Under the pieces are notes generated by a model. That model was given only the letters and a program-made list of their open reading frames with translations. It did no database searches and had not been told where the DNA came from. A stretch of 64,000 nt of DNA from Sinonovacula constricta. Lineage: Eukaryota > Mollusca > Bivalvia > Cardiida > Solecurtidae. Numbering within the stretch: the first letter of the stretch is position 1; each line of letters opens with the position of its first letter. Location: assembly GCA_007844125.1 (NCBI GenBank), contig CM017567.1, positions 32,692,165-32,756,164 of the forward strand. The letters run 5' to 3'. A program made the position numbers and the translations under genes. This document shows positions 61,630 to 64,000 of this stretch, one piece after another.

Positions 61630-62340
61630 TACATATTACAAGATATTTAAAAGTCTGCGAAAACTTAATATCTGATTACTGATAATGAAAGAATAACAAG
61701 TGTTAACAAGTTATATAATATATACATATGTACATGTGTGATTCTTGCTCTCCAATGAAATTGAAAATTTCGTTAATTAACAATAGAACATAGGTTCCTG
61801 CAGCTTTGCGGTTTCTGTTAGTTTGGCTTTAAACTATTATTTGTGTTAATGCTAATGTTAACATACTTATATCTACCACGTGTTTAATATCGTACGACTA
61901 CAAATGGAAATATGATGACCAGGATCATATGCAGTTGCTAGATATTTATGTCTAGATAATTCAGACATCAAGAGAGATATTTCTGTATAATGGAATCAGT
62001 TGTATGTCATCATTTCATATGACACCTTAAACCAAATTTCACAATAAAGATTCTGCGATACATTTCTGATTTTATTTTAGGTGGAGTTGATTTTTGATGA
62101 ACGATGAATAACAAAGATGGATAATCTTCTATTATCTCTCTTTGACAAATACCTCGTGTTTTAATTTAACAAGCACTATTCGTTACATATATTTTTGAAT
62201 CCATCTGAAGAAAACACATTTATTGAATTTGAATTAAAAATATCAGTAGATTTTGATAAATTATCACAGACGTTTCTGCACTTTAGCCATTGTTCGGCTG
62301 TTATCCACGTCATTTCGTGAGCACACACACCACAAGTTAA
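61630..62340. other. No recognisable feature
   Basis: AT-rich sequence with no supported gene, repeat or splice-flanked frame. Confidence 0.5.
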
Positions 62341-62352
62341 ACATTAGCTCTC

Positions 62353-62574
<222 letters not shown>

Positions 62575-62952
62575 TATATACAAATATATATAGATGTGTG
62601 TGTGTGTTCAACGGCTAAACTGCACATTTGTAGTGACATGTTATCTAGTTGCCCTATTCTTACGTGAGGTAGATGAATTATAACGCTATATAGTTTCTGA
62701 ATTGTCTTATACCTGCGCAGATGTTTACATTTTGCTTACATTTTTGACCGAAAATGTTGTCTTGTCTTAAAATACATACGAAATAATCAAATGAGTAGAA
62801 TAAGCACATAATACACATATATCTAGAGCAAACCCTTTTTGCCTGTGTTTAAATCTACACAAAATATAAACATAAGTATAAGAACATGCATCATATTTTC
62901 TTGCATTCATTATTATCACATATTTCTGTTATCTTTTATATATTTGTCGCAG

Positions 62953-63199
62953 TTATTGCGATCAATGCGATATCAAACATATGGCCAACATAGCAAACAT
63001 AAAAGGCAACAGAAGAATGTTGAGTGCGGTAATTGATTGCGCCAAGTGCTTTGGTAACATAGTGTTAACAATAGCAGCATATTGGGTACAAGACAAAAAG
63101 GAGTGCTGTCGGGTCAACGTGGAGCCAGTCGACTTTACGATGAGTAGGGTCATGGCACAATGGGGTTGGAATTACATTTCCGTCTCCACTTTGTTGAAG
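62953..63199 (+). CDS. Internal exon, class C GPCR/ANF-receptor-like
   Basis: A 247-base exon fits well: a long pyrimidine-rich tract and TTTGTCGCAG precede it, and it ends TTGAAG followed by GTATCG. The frame is open throughout (82 codons after one split base) with GC content above the flanks. Residues run YCDQCDIKHMANIANIKG, then RRMLSAVIDCAKCFGNIVLT and IAAYWVQDKKECCRVNVEPV, then DFTMSRVMAQWGWNYISV. The last stretch aligns with the FFRVVPSD...AM..I...FGWNYVSV block of the extracellular ligand-binding domain of metabotropic glutamate-type receptors, in the right order. The typical YASTAPDLSDKSRY block is only faintly present, so the receptor subtype is unclear. The neighbouring exons must lie outside the window or be too short to see. 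A degenerate copy cannot be excluded, but no stop or frameshift is present. Confidence 0.5.
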
Positions 63200-64000
63200 G
63201 TATCGATATTTACGCCTTAATACTCTAACGTCCTGCGTAATGCATGATTAACCTCTGCTCATGAGGTATGGGACATTTATAGCATCTCGCAACCTGTGTC
63301 AGTTAACTTATGCATTTTCTAGTAAGGTCAAAGTATAGTACATATAATGAATTCGAGGGTAAACTGTTGATCAATAAATCCAATGGTGCGTTGTTTTAAC
63401 AGGTTTAAAAGATACATAATATATTCTGTGATTTGTCTGATACTGTCACTATAGACGTGGATAACACATAAGATTGACTGTCAATTGATGTCGAATCTTT
63501 TAGAACCGCTCTATCATTTTCTTCTTTAAGCAAGAGTCAATAAATGTGACCTTGAATACGCAAAAGGCGAGAGTTACAGTCTTTGAATTGCTAATATGAT
63601 CAAGCTGATGTTGATATCGATTTGACCTTGGCATCCAAGATACGATTGAGCATTCTTGCTAACGTTGTCTAAACAACTTCGTGACAACATATATTCCATT
63701 TGAATGATATAGAGTTTTGTACTTTTTTCAGCCACTTTCATTATTGAAACAATCGACGAAATTTCTGCACCAGGATATAAAATAAGCTAATTAATGTATT
63801 TATATTAATGAAGTAACGAAACGAACTGGCAGTTATCGTGGAAATTTTCTAAATACAAAACAATTTCATTTTAGATATAAGATATAAAGCAAAAATACTC
63901 TTTCTAGAAAAATAATCAGATCTAGTAGACATATTTGGTGCTGTGACATAAGAGTCATTGTCTCTGTCAACATAAAAAGCTAAGAGGTTTTGCACGATTT
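63200..64000. other. Probable intron following the exon at 63.2 kb
   Basis: Begins with a GT donor and is AT-rich with no further exon or repeat that I can support. Confidence 0.35.

Overview
This is a eukaryotic, AT-rich, almost gene-free window. Codon-like sequence is confined to short, intron-flanked or broken pieces. There are several kinds of tRNA-headed SINE, long microsatellites, a LINE relic and DNA transposons with inverted ends. One SINE tail (ACTGTTGGTGGGACGATAAAC, seen twice) resembles tails I know from bivalve mollusc SINEs, so a marine bivalve is my best guess; that is inference. I see no bacterial operon, rRNA or CRISPR.

The dominant structure is a very large imperfect palindrome that fills about 85% of the window. 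A left arm (about 400-18,760, possibly continuing past the window edge) is repeated in reverse complement as a right arm (about 19,965-54,770). A 1.2 kb spacer holding an 85-bp (TA)n tract separates them. Matching blocks occur in mirror order all the way out, for example 17,821-17,930 with 20,350-20,460, 9,350-9,420 with 31,770-31,845, 3,600-3,740 with 42,600-42,760, and 500-760 with 54,400-54,660. Conserved blocks look roughly 80-90% identical, so the duplication is old and is not a simple assembly fold-back. The arms are colinear but unequal in length (about 18 kb against 35 kb), because the right arm has taken most of the insertions.

Right-arm insertions are: a tRNA-containing element at 22,858-24,150 (second copy at 57,025-58,565, outside the palindrome); a 2.7 kb block with a SINE (25,045-27,735); copies of a dispersed repeat family marked by a GTCGGCAAAAGG core; an exon-like block near 34.4-34.7 kb; a 3.3 kb block (36,950-40,200); and a 7 kb block (45,912-52,945). 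The 7 kb block is bordered at both ends by CpG-rich degenerate arrays of an ATCGTAACG-like motif. It contains a complete but dead 3.0 kb DNA transposon (47,010-50,032) with long inverted ends and a perfect 8-bp target duplication, a possible exon broken by that transposon, and a LINE reverse transcriptase/RNase H relic.

Right of the palindrome (54.8-64 kb) lie a tRNA-derived SINE, the second copy of the tRNA-containing element, a possible exon at 58.6 kb, an enhancer-like AT-rich block near 61.3 kb, another SINE, a long (AC)n tract, and the best coding exon in the window (62,953-63,199). That exon has good splice signals and resembles the ligand-binding domain of class C GPCRs. No complete host gene is visible. 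The other open frames are short chance frames in non-coding or repeat DNA.
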